A stretch of DNA of 64,000 nucleotides from Valencia hispanica (taxonomy: Eukaryota > Chordata > Actinopteri > Cyprinodontiformes > Valenciidae): positions 15,845,235 through 15,909,234 of the forward strand of contig OY747712.1 in assembly GCA_963556495.2 (NCBI GenBank), in the 5' to 3' direction. Under the pieces are notes generated by a model, which saw only the letters and a list, made by a program, of their open reading frames with translations, did not search any database and was not told the origin of the DNA. Positions 22,415 through 34,796 of the stretch are shown piece after piece; within the stretch, counting starts at the first letter, position 1, and each line of letters opens with the position of its first letter. The position numbers were made by a program, and so were the translations under genes.

Positions 22415-23385
22415 AGGAAGAGATGTTAGAAAAATGGTTTTGAAAAGCTGCTATATAAGTCATAAAAATGTTTTTTGATAATGTGATTTAACAAACCTTT
22501 TTGTCTTGTACAGTCGACTTAAAGAACATAAAATGGTTTTAACAACACCAATTAGCTAACTGATAGGGTAGTTATAATTATTAACTTAACGGACATCTCT
22601 GTCACTAAATATTTCTGCCTCTGAACATTTCAAAATCATCCAAATCCTACATGAAAGCTGCTGGAAGATCTAGAAAAAAAGCTTTCAGTTCATCTCAGTT
22701 GTTATTACTGCAATACCCTGACATAATTTTCACTGCTCAAAATGTTTCAATAAAGCATCCAGTTAAACACTATCCATCCATCCAGCCATCCAGCCATATG
22801 AGATTTTTTAAAGTGTGAAGCAGGAACATGGAGTACCCAACCCAATGTCTTGCTGACAAATTATTCAAAGTATTCTTATAGTCAGATTCACATCAGTTTA
22901 ATCTACATTATAATAAATAAATACATAAACAAACAAATACATGTCCCTATAGGTTTGGGGTGTTTTTATCAGTCTGCTTTAAAGACTTTTGGTATTTGTC
23001 CTAATGTGCAATTACCATAACATTAAGAAAGTTGTTTACATGTGGGAGCAGCTTATTGAGCTTTTAAAAGCTTGTTAATAGCTGGAGTAGGATCCCAAAT
23101 CTAAAAGACTGTGCAAAGAAAAACATTATTGATGTACAGCAAGAGCAAAACTGAAAGTAATAGGGAAGAATTTAAAAGATTTTCTTAAGTCAATCGTCAT
23201 GGGGAAGGTGTGATTAGAGGCAAATGAAGTGGGCTAGATTAGAGCGAGGACAGGCAAATAGTCGTAATCTGAGGAGTGCTGTGTGGTTCACTCAAATTGG
23301 ACTCTAGGACTATTTTGCAGGCTTCTGAATAAATAGAATTAAATGCCCCTTTTCAAGAAACTAGCTAGTTTCTCTAAATACTAAA
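22415..23385. other. Unassigned stretch with a short (TCCA)n run
   Basis: Contains TCCATCCATCCAGCCATCCAGCCA at about 22772-22795 (written here in one word of repeats), possibly the tail of a lost minus-strand SINE. The rest is unassigned. Confidence 0.4.
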
Positions 23386-23770
23386 ATGTGTTTGGCCATA
23401 ATGACCATCGTCACATTGAGAGGAAAAAATGGGAAGCTGGCAAGCTTCAAAATACCATCTAAACTGTGAAGTACAAGGGTGAAAGTATCATGTTACAGGG
23501 ATGTTTTACTCACAGAGGAACTGGTGCACCTCAGAAAATAGATGCTATCATAAAAAAAAAAATAAATATTTGGAAATATAAAAGCAATATCTGATTACAT
23601 CAGCCAATTAATTAAAGCTTCACCACGAATCGGTTTTCCAAATGGACAATAAGCATACCACCAAATATATTAAAAACCCCCTTAAGAATATTAACACCGA
23701 GTGGAAACTCACTTGGAAACTTGATGCCATCACAAAGCTCTGATCTCAGTTCCATACAATGTAAGTGGAC
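23386..23770 (+). pseudogene. Tc1-like transposase fragment (family e)
   Basis: Shares, in order, GGCCATAATGACCATCGT, GTGAAGTACAAGGGTGAAAG, AACTGGTGCACCTCAGAAAA, TTTTCCAAATGGACAATAAG and CATCACAAAGCTCTGA with the transposase of a widespread fish Tc1 family. This covers the part around the second catalytic Asp (FQMDN) and the following linker. Frames are broken in many places. A second, reverse-strand fragment of the same family lies at 46625-46880. Confidence 0.75.
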
Positions 23771-24784
23771 AGACCTGAAAAGGTATTTGTCTATCTGTCT
23801 TCTGCTCTGGTCTTACTTGATATTCTAAGTTATGCTTCTCCACTCGTAGAATTCTACTTTTTCTCTAGAGATAACGCCAATATGCTGTAATTTCAATACC
23901 AATGTATGTTGACTTGTTGCAAAAACTGTTTCTATTTGCAAACAATTGATTTTATAAATTTGTAAATTAACTAATGCTTAAAAATGTAAGAAAAATTCTG
24001 TGCATATGCATACCATCTCAAGGAGTTTAATGTGATGCAGACTTACAGTTTTGACGCAATGCAAACATGCAGTTGCATCGTTCTGCCTTTCACAGTTTTA
24101 GTTTTGCATCAAAACAGAGTTACATTCATCTGACCCCCTTCTCTACAAACTGATGGAAAGAGGGCAGACAGGTTCCCCAGATATTAGTTGCATCACTGCG
24201 TTTTTCAGGCTTTATTGTATTCTGTTTCACGAAAAGATGTGAAAGTCACACAGAGTGAAATGTTCAGGTATTACAAAGCATGTTTTCATGCAATAATTTG
24301 TGAATAATATTACCATTTTATTTTTACAAGATGCAAAGGCTGAAAGAGGTTGGTATTAACAAGGTGATTTAAATGTTAATAAGCTAAAAATTATTTGTTT
24401 TCAAGTTTTATGTTTATAGTTAAGAAAAATGATCAGCTATTTTTGAAGTTACCAACATTTTTAGCATTATTTCCTCATTACTGACTCAAGAGACACAAGA
24501 ATTATGAAATTCAAAAGTGGCATGTCTAAAGTATCTGGTCAGCAAGGTGTTAACATTTTCAGACATTTCCAAGTTTTTTGTTCTCCAACCACTAAGCTCT
24601 TTGGTGTCTGGTAGGTGACAAAAAAATTTGTGTGAAGTCAAAATAAATTATATAAGCCCTTTCATTGTTTTTTCAAAGTAGGTCAGTACTTTTAAAACAC
24701 TATTTTGACACAAATAGATACTTTGGAGCCACACCCCTCAAATATGATATCACTATTGGAATGACGATGTTGCATAAGTTATAG
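23771..24784. other. Unassigned AT-rich stretch before the L1 remnant
   Basis: No recognised repeat, RNA or frame. It probably includes decayed Tc1 sequence at its left edge. Confidence 0.4.
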
Positions 24785-25460
24785 CAAAAACATTTTAATA
24801 CAAATTCCAGCAAGAGTTTTAGATTTTCTTAATCTCAACCCCCCCAAATTGCTGTCTAAAATATACAAAACTTTATCTACATTAAATGAATCAATAGCCA
24901 TCCCTATTTCAAAATGGGAGGTGGATTTATCAGCCAGCTTTGACCAAAACGTCTGGTCTCAGATATGTTTAAGAACCTTTAAAATAACAAAAAATCCTAA
25001 TTTGCAATTAATACAATACAAAATCCTTCATAGAGTACACTATACAGGTCAACGAATGTTTAGGATGGGTTTTACATCGTCTAATACCTGCTTACAATGC
25101 ACAAGCAATATACCAGATACTTATGTTCATGCGCTTTGGTTCTGTCCACCTGTTAAGAAATTTTGGTGCCAGATATGTGAGGATTTATCAAAGTGTCTGA
25201 AATGTAACATCCCACCATCTCCCTCAATTTGCCTGTTAGGAAATTTAAATGATGTCACCATGGACACAAAGTCAGTTCTAATGGTTCACATTGCCTTATG
25301 CATCGCTAAGAAAACTATCCTCCTGAACTGGAAAAATAAAAAAGCTCTTAATATTAATCAGTATAGAAATCTCTTGTTGGACTATATTGGTCTTGAGACG
25401 GCCTCTGGCTCCATATCTGATCAATCTCTCTGGGCTCCTTTGATCGGCTCCATCACCTAG
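24785..25460 (+). pseudogene. L1-type ORF2 C-terminal region
   Basis: An open frame of over 200 codons runs to the TAG at 25458-25460. It contains FKITKNPNLQLIQYKILHR, then a zinc-knuckle-like CLQC ... HALWFC pair (zf-RVT type, at about residues 82-100 counting from 24849), VKKFW, and a leucine-rich end with WKNKKALNI. This is the post-RT C-terminal domain of L1-clade ORF2; the endonuclease and RT domains are missing. The frame has no stop or shift, so the insertion may be fairly recent compared with the other LINEs, or simply short enough to have escaped. The first ATG (24849) is probably not a biological start. Confidence 0.75.
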
Positions 25461-28378
25461 TGGGGGTGGGGGGCACTTGGTTTTGTCGTTTGGGACAGTG
25501 TTGCTGATGTGGGGGTTTTGGGGGTGGAGGCGTCTGGGGGGGACCCCGGGGGGTGGGATCACTGGGCGGATGGGGCGCTGGACGTCGCGGCCGGCCTGGG
25601 GTTGGGCTTTGGGTGGTGACTCCTGATGGCTGCATGCGGTGCCTTGGGGGGGTTGCACTGGCGGACATGGGTTACTGGCCTGGTGGCCGTGCTGCGCCTG
25701 GGTAGGGTATGGCGTGGGCCTGGGGATTCGGGGCTCGGGGGCGCCGCGCCCCCTAGCTGTGGTCCTGGCTGGGGGTCGGCCGGCGTGGGGTCTCTGTTGG
25801 CTGTGGGGGTCGTGGCCGGCCGGTGGCCGGCATGTGCAGCCGCCTCTCTTTTTTTTTCTCTGGGCCGATTGTCATCGCCAGTCCCTGTATGGAGTCTCGC
25901 CTTGTTTGCTGGTTGGGGTGCCTGGCTGCTGGTCGCGGCGGCTGGGTGGCGTTTCTGGGCCGGATCAGTCCTTTTTTGCACTGGACTTGGCTCCTGGGTC
26001 TTGGTCTTTGTGTGGGGCGCTGGGGTTGGGCATTTGGCCGGGATCGGTCGGACTTGCGGGTGGACTGGCCGGGTGGTGTGCGTGCAGGGCAGGTGGGTGG
26101 GGCGCTGGGTTTGGTCTCCTGCCGGGCCGTTGAGCAACAGTGGTCGCTCCACAAAGAATGAGGCTGGTGGATGTCGGCCTGGTGGGTCGGCCGCCCGGCT
26201 CATCGGTTTGCTCCTGGTCTGGGCAGGTACGTCGACGTGGTTCGGGCTACGGGGGCCTCCGGTGTGCGGGTGGCGCTGGGGGCCTCCTTTGCTGGCGGGG
26301 AGGCTGCTGCTGTGTGGCAACAGGTGCTCTCCCCCTACGAGGGCACTTGGACGGGGGGGAGGGGTGTGGGGTCTCACTCATATAGGGTCTTGGGGCATGG
26401 GCACATCACTGGGGTGCGAGGAGGGGCTTCCCTCCTTGCTGTCCCGTGGTGTCCTGGGTCCCAATTTTAATATACAACTTAGACACTCCCACTTATAACA
26501 TTTTCACACGACACATATGTAGGGACTTTGGGGTGGGCACACTTTTCGGCATCCAGAGGGGGAGCGGTACAATCAGCTTCACCTCTGGTGCCGGTGCCCA
26601 CTGTTAAACCACATAGACACTGAGGGCTCGGGGTGGGGGTTGGGGGATGTGTGGCTGCCTCCCCCACATCCCACCCCTCTGTTTTAAATGCACATTATAA
26701 CAACATGCATCAACACCATACACGAGCGGGAGGATGGAGGCTAGGGGTCTTTTCCCACCCCTGTTCGCTACGGGCCATCAGGGGTTGGGGTCCGGAGGGG
26801 GACAGGCGGTCTGGTCGGGGTCCTGGGCTGTTGGGCTGCTTTGCCACTGTGGGGCCCTTGGCGGTCTGCTTGTCTCCATCCTAGAAGGTAGGGGGTCCAC
26901 CTCCCGGGATTTTTTTGGGTGTCTCGGTGAGTCAGTGAGAATGTATGTGTTTAAGAGGGAGGGAACGTATGACTGTGTCTGTATGTCTTTGTCTACCTGT
27001 CAGGTTGGATCTTGGTCTGCCCCCTCGCCTGGCGCACCTCAGGCCTTACACTTAATGGGGGGCCTATTTCCCCTCCGTCACTCCCCGCCGGTGACGGGGG
27101 CCCCTGCCTGTCGGTGCGCCGGTGGTCAATCCGGTTCGGACCTGGTGCGTGCCTGGCCGGGCCTGGGGGGGCCGGTGTGTCGGTCGGCCGATGCGCTGGG
27201 CCGATATCTTCCTTTGGTTGGTTGGGGCACCTCTTTTAGAGGTGCCAGGTTTGGGATTGTTGGGTGGTGCCTGCTCGGTGGCTCGGCGGGATGCGGATCC
27301 GGCGTCTCTGCTCGTTTGATCACCTGTTCTGTGCGCACCGTGCGTGGCCGGTTCATTGGCGGGTTGGACCGGCCCCGGCCCTCGTTTGAGGCCTGGTCTC
27401 GGCGCCCTGCGTTGCGCGGGATCAGGACCCGGGAGCTGGTACAACTTGGCGTCCAAATGCTGACTGAGCCTGGCCTGGGGATGCTGTCCGTCCCCTGCGG
27501 CTATTGGTGGGGCGCTGGGATGTTGGCGGTGGGGATTGGCCTAGGGCGGAGGCGTCGCGTGGCGGCCGGCCGCGGCCCCTGCAGTGCCGGGGGCCCCTCG
27601 TCGGCCAGTCCCTTGTCGGGTCCCTGCTGGGGGTTGGGGTGCCCCTGGGCCCCGGCTCCCCCGGTCCGTTGACCGGCCCGCCCCGGCGCGGCCAGTTGCC
27701 GGCGGAGCCCGTGGGCTCGTCACTGCTGCCCCCCGGGCTCCTGCATAGAGGCCGCTGGATGTTCCGCTGGGGTTCTCCTTTGCTCCTCTCTTGGGGGATG
27801 CGGTCGGCCCCGGCCGGGTCCGCCTGGGGCTCTGGCGGTCCTTTGGACGTCTTTGCTCCGATCTCCTTCATGTCTGCATCGATTCCTGGGGGACGGATTG
27901 ATGTCTTCTCACACCAACTATCGAACACTCTTATGGAGAAACCTTATATGCACCAGCATGCTAACACACACACATAGATGTGGGGTCTCTGGTGTTTAAG
28001 GATATATTCTTGGGCTGAGGTTATCATTACTAGAGCTTGATTAATCGGTACCATGAGTTTTTCTGTGACATTGTTGTTGTATTTTTATATCTATCTAAAA
28101 ATTTTGTGATGTGGTTGTGTAATTCTTAAGTTCACAATGTTTGGTTGGGTTTGTCGATGTTCCTTTTTCGTGTTTTGTTTTTCCCCCTCTCTCTGCCGTC
28201 CTGTGGGTATGGAGGCAGACTTCAATGTTTTCCTGTGTTTTCTTTGTTCCCCTTCCTCTCTTGTATTTTCAACTCACCCTCTCTCATGACATTTTGTTTC
28301 CTACCTCTCTTCCTCATCTTCTTTCTTTCTTCTCCTTAATTTTCCGTCTCCGTGTCCATAACATCAGGAAATAAAAAC
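25461..28378 (+). other. G-rich 3' UTR of the L1 element
   Basis: About 2.4 kb (25461-27900) is strongly GC-rich with G far exceeding C on the plus strand, and many runs of GGGG and GGGGG; the last 0.5 kb is T/C-rich. Reading frames of up to 312 codons occur on both strands and in several frames at once. This is what G-rich, stop-poor DNA gives, not coding potential: the predicted peptides are low-complexity Gly/Trp/Pro/Arg. Many G-runs could form quadruplexes in the RNA. Confidence 0.7.
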
Positions 28379-28591
28379 TCCAACAATTCATAATAAAGAT
28401 TTTTCACACATAAATCAAGTGGAGTACTATAGCAAAAGCTGTACTGCTCCGCTTGTGAAAGTTAATCTGTTGGGCTTCTACTTGGTACTCAGACACCAAT
28501 TCTGAGCTCCACACTGCCAAACAGGACACGTAAAAAAAACCAAAAAAAAAACATTTTAATTCCTGGCAAAGCAGAACTTTGTAACAAGACT
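28379..28591. other. Short spacer
   Basis: No recognised feature; contains an A-rich run at 28530-28553. Confidence 0.4.
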
Positions 28592-29007
28592 ATGTTAAAA
28601 GGATGTGCGGCTGCTTATTGGCAACACTGAAAATTGATTCCGTGCGCCTTTATATTTTCACCAAAGACCCTGCTATGCTGGGAAAGTGGATGAGATTTCT
28701 GAAAGTATACAGAAGAGGAGGGTGGAATTCAAGCACGGTCACCAAAAACAGTGTTTCTCTGTTTGCAACACTTCTGTCCCAGTCTTACAAGAGGATCATG
28801 GTTCGAAAAGGAACACAGTTTTGGGTCAAGCGAACAGTTAATGCTAATTTAACAACAGATACTGTAGTGCTAACGAAGTCAGCAGCCAGAGCAACAAGAC
28901 CACCATGGGTGTCGTTTGTGAACATGAGTTTCTTACATCAGAAAATGTGTTTTAGAGTTTTACTTTTGTGTAAAAAGTATAAAACTTCTGCAGATGTTTC
29001 TGCATAA
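28592..29007 (+). pseudogene. Broken THAP-domain remnant
   Basis: THAP domains are C2CH zinc modules of about 80-90 residues that bind DNA. Here MLKGCAAAY (28592) resembles a THAP start. A frame change then gives SVRLYIFTKDPAMLGKWMRF, matching the usual R-Y-FPKDP-...-KW pattern. A second frame change near 28755 would be needed to read the CLQHF-like Cys/His pair, and YKRIMVRKGTQFWVKR follows. At least two frameshifts prevent a working domain. The source could be a P-element-like transposase or a THAP gene copy; too little remains to choose. Confidence 0.5.
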
Positions 29008-29177
29008 TAGTATTAATAGTGAAATATCTCTCGTTTTACCTTCAATGATTACATTCAGTGACAACTTGTATATTTTTTTGTGCGTAAGCCAAATGAATTA
29101 CAGATTATATATCATTATTTGACTTCCCTTTCTATAATATGTGTAACATCAGTTAAAGTAACTTTAATGGCCAAATG
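29008..29177. other. Short AT-rich spacer
   Basis: Nothing recognised. Confidence 0.4.
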
Positions 29178-29966
29178 TGTCATGTTTGGCGTTAAAGAGG
29201 ACCCAAATGCAGCAAAGTGAAATAAGAGTCATTTAATAACAACAAAAACAAGGAACATGAACTTACAAACTCAAGAGCATCAAAACAAGCAGCAACAGGG
29301 AAAACAGGACCAGGCAGGAAACCTTGACAACAGACCAGCGCTTAATGACAGAAAGAGAGCTGTTTAAATACTGAAGAGGGAGTGAGGAAATGACAGAGAA
29401 ACCTGAGGACCAATTAGTGGGAAGCAGTTGCAGGTGAGGGCAATAAGTGAAACTGGGTCAGGAGCAGAGTAGCAGGGAGAAAACAGGAAAGGGTAGAATG
29501 GCAAAGGAAACAGAAAACTATGTAAAATAAGAAACTAGAAAACTAAAGATAATATGTCTGAGAAGGAATCTAAGGGGAAACTTAAGGGAACCCTGGAGAA
29601 CAAAAGGAAATAAAAACTAGAAGAAGAAATAAATTAGGAAACTACCCAATGAGAAATAAACCTACAAGAAAAGGGATTCTTGAAAAGGGACTAATAAGAG
29701 AAATTAAGTATAACAGAACTAATCGGGACAAGTGATAAAAAGAGAAACAAACACACAAAAGCAGGTAAAATGTCTAAAGGTGGGAAGTGAAAAAAGGAAG
29801 AGAGGAAGTGCCAAAATAACACCAAGGAATAAACTAAAATGATAAGGTGAACTGAATAAGGAAATGAAATATCTGAAACTCAACACTAACGCCCAAGGAA
29901 CCTAACAAAATGACATATTCAGGGAAAACTAACTGGAGACAGACTTAAAATTTGAGAGGTGTGACA
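29178..29966 (-). repeat. Probable solo LTR (Ty3/gypsy-like), minus strand
   Basis: On the minus strand it starts TGTCACACCTC (29966) and ends with GCTGCATTTGGGTCCTCTTT and CCAAACATGACA (29178), giving the TG...CA ends of an LTR. The CTGCATTTGGGTCC segment near the 3' edge is typical of many fish gypsy LTRs. Length is 789 bp. No internal retroviral-type domain, primer-binding site or second LTR is seen on either side. The 5 bp flanks (AAATG and GTGTT) do not match, so no target duplication is recognised. An A-rich non-LTR repeat is the alternative. Confidence 0.5.
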
Positions 29967-31495
29967 GTGTTCTCAGAATAATGTTTTGACCACTACATTG
30001 TTGAAGAACATGTAGTGATTGTGTGTATAAAAGTGAGAATTTCAGCTGCTTCCACTCACTGGTGCTATGTTTCACAGAAGAACATGGTTCCCCAATAAAA
30101 AGTATTTTGGCAACACAATAGCTTAAAGAAGATGAGAATTCTGAGCTAGGACACTGAAATAAATTAATAAGGAAAAGTTGCTCAAATTACTATATATTTC
30201 AGAAATGCTAGTTAATGGAAGTTTCTACATTTACAGAATGCTGCCTTGGATCACAAGATACAGTGAAAATTGGTTGTAAGCTGGGAGATGATAAAATAAC
30301 AAAATAAGTAGCTTAGACACCAAAATTGACAATGCTGTTGTCATTTATCCTTGCTACATCTGTCTAACAATGACAGTATTTTGTTAAATGTTACACTAAG
30401 AGCAGAATGGATGTGCCTGTTCTAAAAATAGATTTTGCTTAATTCACACTGGAGATTTTTCTCACTCACCACCTCCAGTCCTCAATGATCTGGGGATGAG
30501 CCTGTGCTGGTTATTTGAAGCCACTGGAAATGATGGATGGAGTAATACCTGTCGTCGTCCTCCTCCTCCTTCGGCTTCAGCTTTATGGAGGTCTTTGGAT
30601 TTACTTATGTGCTAGGGCCTTGGTTATCTCCCTTTACGTACTAAGTACCACTTCAGAAAAATCCTGTAGATGCACTTTGTACTAAATAAAGAAATAGAAA
30701 ACATGGCTGTCTCTTTTTAGCTGAGCTGTTATTGAGCCCACAGCCTATTAAATTCTATGGCACCATTTCAATGCATAGTAAAACTTAAGTATAGTTTGAA
30801 AACCTACATTTTTTGACATTTTATCACACTGTGAATGAAACATAAAAACAGTCTGGGATTAAAAACCCTTTGACCTTACACCTTTATTAGAATACAATAC
30901 CTTGCAAGTAGATCTCTGCATTTTTCAGATGTTCATGAAAAGTCCAGTCCTGATAATGGTTTTCAGTTTTTTTGCTTTCTTATCCAGCTCTGCACACTAA
31001 ACCATTGCCGAGTGAGCTGAACCTTTCGCTTTGTTTGAACATCTGTGTTTGATGACTGTCAATGTTGTGCCAATTGTCCTTGTTTTCTGCTGCCAGCGCA
31101 AACAGGCAAGGTGTTCAAATCAAGGTGGCTTTTCATTTCCAATTTATTTGACTTTATCATTTTAGCCCAATAGAAAATTGGGGTTCTCTCACCAACTGGC
31201 ATCTGTAAAAGGCTTGAAATGGCAGCTGTAAGAACAGCTAACTTTTAAACAAAAACTGTTAAGACAGTTCTTCTGAGTCCCAAGCTTTATTGTTTGCTGC
31301 AGCAAGGAGAGACGCACATAATACAAAACTACAACATTTCCAGCATGTTGGAGACCTGGCTGGCACTTATGTTCTAGTTCTTTCTTGGCTATGATTACTG
31401 TATAGAGATTACCTTTGTCTGAACAAAGAATATCTTTGATGTATATTAATGTGTGGATAATTGTGCAGGTGCAAAAAAACAAGATTTATATTTAT
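29967..31495. other. Unassigned stretch
   Basis: No coding region recognised. A (CTC)n-like short run lies near 30558. The block at 30795-30970 has some resemblance to Tc1 termini but is too decayed to call. Confidence 0.4.
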
Positions 31496-31915
31496 ATACA
31501 GGTGTGACTAAATAATCTAGAATATGAATGAAATATTGATTTATTTCATTAACTCAATGAAAAGGTGATAGTAATTTAGATTAATTGCACAAAAGCGACA
31601 TATGTCTGTTTTAAGTTAAATGCGAAATAGACTTTCATCACTAAAGAGAACTTTGAACCACAGAGCTAAAGTCCAGTCCTCCGTAGCCCAAGTAATACGC
31701 TTTGAATGTTTCTGGTTCAGAAGTGGCACAACAAAAAAAGCAACAGTTGAACCCATGTCCTGGATAGGTATGTGTGGTGACTCTTTAATCATCAACTCTG
31801 ACCACTTTGTAAATCTCCAATAAGCTTTTTAACTGGCTTTACTTCACAAAGCTAGTTATTGCTTTTGCACCTTTTTCTACCACACTTTCTTCCATTCAGC
31901 TTTTTGTTAAAATCC
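31496..31915 (-). pseudogene. Tc1-like fragment (family d), minus strand
   Basis: Begins with ACAGGTGTGACTAAATAAT and TTATTTCATTAACTCAATG (terminal repeat), jumps to transposase sequence (plus strand: CACTAAAGAGAACTTTG, GTTTCTGGTTCAGAAGTGGC, CCCATGTCCTGGATA), and ends with GCACCTTTTTCTACCACACT from the N-terminal basic region. The order fits the minus strand with large internal deletions. It is not functional. Confidence 0.65.
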
Positions 31916-31924
31916 CCAAAACAC

Positions 31925-32245
31925 TGTGGAAAACTAGCTACTTTTGCAAGGATTTGTGCTGTACCCAGTTTGGAAGTGTCAAATATCAGGGCAGCCCTCA
32001 TCCCCATAATTCCTGTTTGTTTTCTTGTATGGCCATGCTCCTGTTCAACCTGGAAAACATGTAGCCAGGCCAAGGCATCCGCCACTGTCCCAAAGCTTCC
32101 TCAAGAAGTTCAATCTCCCCTGTCCCTCTCCTCTGTTCAGTGTCCAGTCCAATATGTTGTCCAGGTGAACTCCAAACAGACAGGTCACTCGGGAAAACTC
32201 CCAAACCTCTCTCGAGCCAGCCCCTGAAAGGATCTCAGCTTTCAA
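31925..32245 (-). pseudogene. Possible LINE RT C-terminal fragment, minus strand
   Basis: The minus strand encodes VTCLFGVHLDNILDWTLNR and GRLNFLRKLWDSG, comparable with YLGVHLDNRLDW and SRLYFLRKLRSF in the LINE at 1985. Beyond 32090 the similarity fades. It is a short, decayed piece. Confidence 0.55.
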
Positions 32246-32246
32246 A

Positions 32247-32548
32247 TTATGGTAAATGGTAAATGTCCGTTATTTAGTCCGTGAGGACCCCAAAGCGCTT
32301 CACACTACATTCAGTTATTCACACACACATTCGTACACTGGTGATGGCACTGTAGCCACAGCTGCCCTGGGGCACACTGACAGAAGCGAGGCAGCTGGAC
32401 ACTGGCGCCACCGGGCCCTCTGACCACCCCCAGTAAGCAGAAGGGTGAAGTGTCTTGCCCAAGGACACAGCGACTGAGATGGACAAAGCGGGGGCTTGAA
32501 CCGGCAATAAGACGAACTCCTCACTCCTGAGCCACAGTCGCCCCATAT
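32247..32548 (-). repeat. tRNA-derived SINE, minus strand
   Basis: The minus strand starts with GGGGCGACTGTGGCTCAGGA (A-box-like TGGCTCAG) and a B-box-like GGTTCAAGCCCC about 40 bases on, then the body (CACACTACATTCAGTTATTCA on plus, in two parts) and a TAAATGG tail at 32247-32270. A second copy lies at 37976-38276. Both have the same orientation. Confidence 0.75.
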
Positions 32549-34796
32549 TATACATAATATGACTGTCATAGAAAGGGTGTCAGAAAAGAGCAGATTTGAC
32601 CCACTGCCAATGGGACGTAAAAACGCAAAAGGGTGAAATAAAAATGCCACAGCCCCCCAGTTAAAATGCCCTGGTGCCGGGTTTGCATACATACTTTCAC
32701 AAGTCTCCAGAAGTAAAAACAAAAAAGCTAGATTTTTAAATTGTGGCTTTATTTGAAAACAACTTGGCGGAAAGATCAACAGTTGTTAAATATATTGGTC
32801 ATGTAGACAGAGGTTCTTCTTACCACCCTTCTGTGGTACAAACAACAGATTACAGATGGACTTGTCAAACATGGTGTACAGATCAAACTATGTTTGTTTC
32901 AGAATCTTTAAAGGGGGGTATTATGCAAAATTTACTTTCTGAAGATTAATATCCTGAGACCCTGTCTTTCCCTCATTAAAAACATGCCTGAAGTGTTGCT
33001 CTGACCCATTCACTCATGTTAGGGTAATCTTTGAGTCTCTGCTGATAGTTCTCGAGGTTGCTGAAACGCCTGCTCCCACCTATCCCAATACAATGCAATC
33101 TCAGAAGGATAAATGCAGACTAAAAAATATAAGAGTCAAAATATCAAGCCTTTTTATTATTAAGAAGTTTCAGGAAAGTTTGTCAATGTGACATTGTTTC
33201 GGAGAATACAGAAACAGCATGATGTCACCCGGCCCGACATACTTCAGATGTACTGGGTCCTGTGACTCAGACGGGGAGTTGCTTCAAGGGACGCCCTAGG
33301 GCTACGGGGCCTCAAAGAACTGGAAAATACACCCTTGACCGTTTTAAGAGCACTTTCACTTCACAGTGGAGAGGTATTGTGGAGTGGAGAGGTATCTGTT
33401 GAAACCACAGTAATGTCAAATAGAATTTTACATTTATTTATTTTTTTTTTTACAAATGTAAGGATACCAAAGCGTAATCTACCGAGATTCAAATTTAATT
33501 TGAAAGACATACAATACAGGCTCATCAATATCGAGAGTTCTGATTTGGAAAAAAAGTTACAAGATGCAGACAGCAGTAAAACATTTTTTTCAAAAAGGTG
33601 ATACGAAGCCAAGCAAAGAGTAATGCAATATTTTTTTTTTTAAATAAATCCACATTTTCTCTATAGCATCTTCCTATAAGCCTTCATGAATCTAATCTAG
33701 AGCAAGCACATATGGGGAGAAGCAATCTAAAACTCTTCTTTGGCATTCTTTTTCCCTCAAGATTAATCAAATTCATTTCAAGGAGCAATTAAAACTATAT
33801 TTTTCTCAAGCTATTCCTCTAAATACACACATATAATTCATATCCAAAAAGTTGCAGCTGCTTTCATAACATCTTAAAAAACAAAACCCCTTAAAGTAAT
33901 TATCTGTTGAAGGACAATGTCAAATGAAACATTGTCCATCTGTTCTGTGTCCTGCCGCACTTCTCCCTCGGTCTCTCCTCCCTTCCCTCGGTGGGGGTTG
34001 AGGCGACCTGTGCATTACAAGTAGAGGGCTGATGATTACATTGTTGGACTGAGAGCAATGCTCATGGTGTTGTAATCCCAACAGTAATCAATATATCTAG
34101 CTGCTTTACCATACTATCACTTCTACAGAATGTAAAATATCCCACACTACCCTTAAGCAAAACTTTCATTATTCTTTCAAAGTCATGTGGATGGCAAATA
34201 CTACAAATAAACTATTAATAAATATTAATAAATTGTTTTTTAAAATGATTTACCAGGGATTTAAAATAAATGACCAAGGTGTATTTTCTGTTTGTGGAAA
34301 AATAGAAAAAGCAAACTATGATCCATTTCAGATAAATCTCTCAATGAAATACATTTTTCATTCCCCTGCTACAGCTTGAATAACTGCTCTGAATATGCCA
34401 GGGTTATACACTCTATGCACAAAGTTACACAAGTGTCATTCAAATTGTAAGTTGAATGTCACAGCAAAAGCCAAATAAAGCTTTAACTAAACGAAATGCC
34501 CAGATAAAAGCCATCTAAATTGGTTTAAAGAGCCAAAGGATAAATTGAGCTTAAAAAAAAACATTTCAAGTGGAGGATTTTGAGCTGTCTACTGATGTAT
34601 CTGGATAATACACATTTGGTAATATTGTAGATCTCCTGTGAAAGCAAATAAAAGTAATACAAAATACAGTAGAATGCTGATCTCTGTTCCATCCACACAA
34701 TGTTGACCCATCTGTTTTTATAAAATAAATCAACAACTGTAGCAGGAATCTTCACCTGAATATAAGCTGCACATGAAATATTTACACAGAAAGACG
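32549..34796. other. Long unassigned stretch
   Basis: About 2.2 kb of AT-rich DNA with no recognised repeat or coding region. The short frames at 32743, 33335 and 34185 lack motifs. A pyrimidine-rich block with CCCTCGG repeats lies at 33955-33995. Confidence 0.4.

Larger units (their letters stand above)
24785..28378 (+). mobile_element. 5'-truncated L1-clade LINE with very long 3' UTR
   Basis: About 0.67 kb of ORF2 C-terminus (24785-25460) is followed by 2.9 kb of G-rich non-coding sequence and a T/C-rich end (28150-28350) closing with AGGAAATAAAAACTCCAAC and CATAATAAAG. The fish L1 copies I know have this layout, with a G-rich 3' untranslated region right after the stop. The abrupt composition change at 25460 coincides with the stop codon and the composition returns to AT-rich after 28100, so the whole block belongs to one insertion. 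Confidence 0.75.

Noticed and set aside
25461..27900. CpG-island-like promoter
   Set aside because: The block is GC-rich but follows an L1 stop codon, is strongly G-skewed and has no gene downstream.
25559..27928. Long open frames (up to 312 codons) on both strands
   Set aside because: They overlap each other in several frames inside a G-rich L1 3' UTR, give low-complexity Gly/Trp/Pro/Arg peptides, and show no domain. Stop-poor composition explains them.
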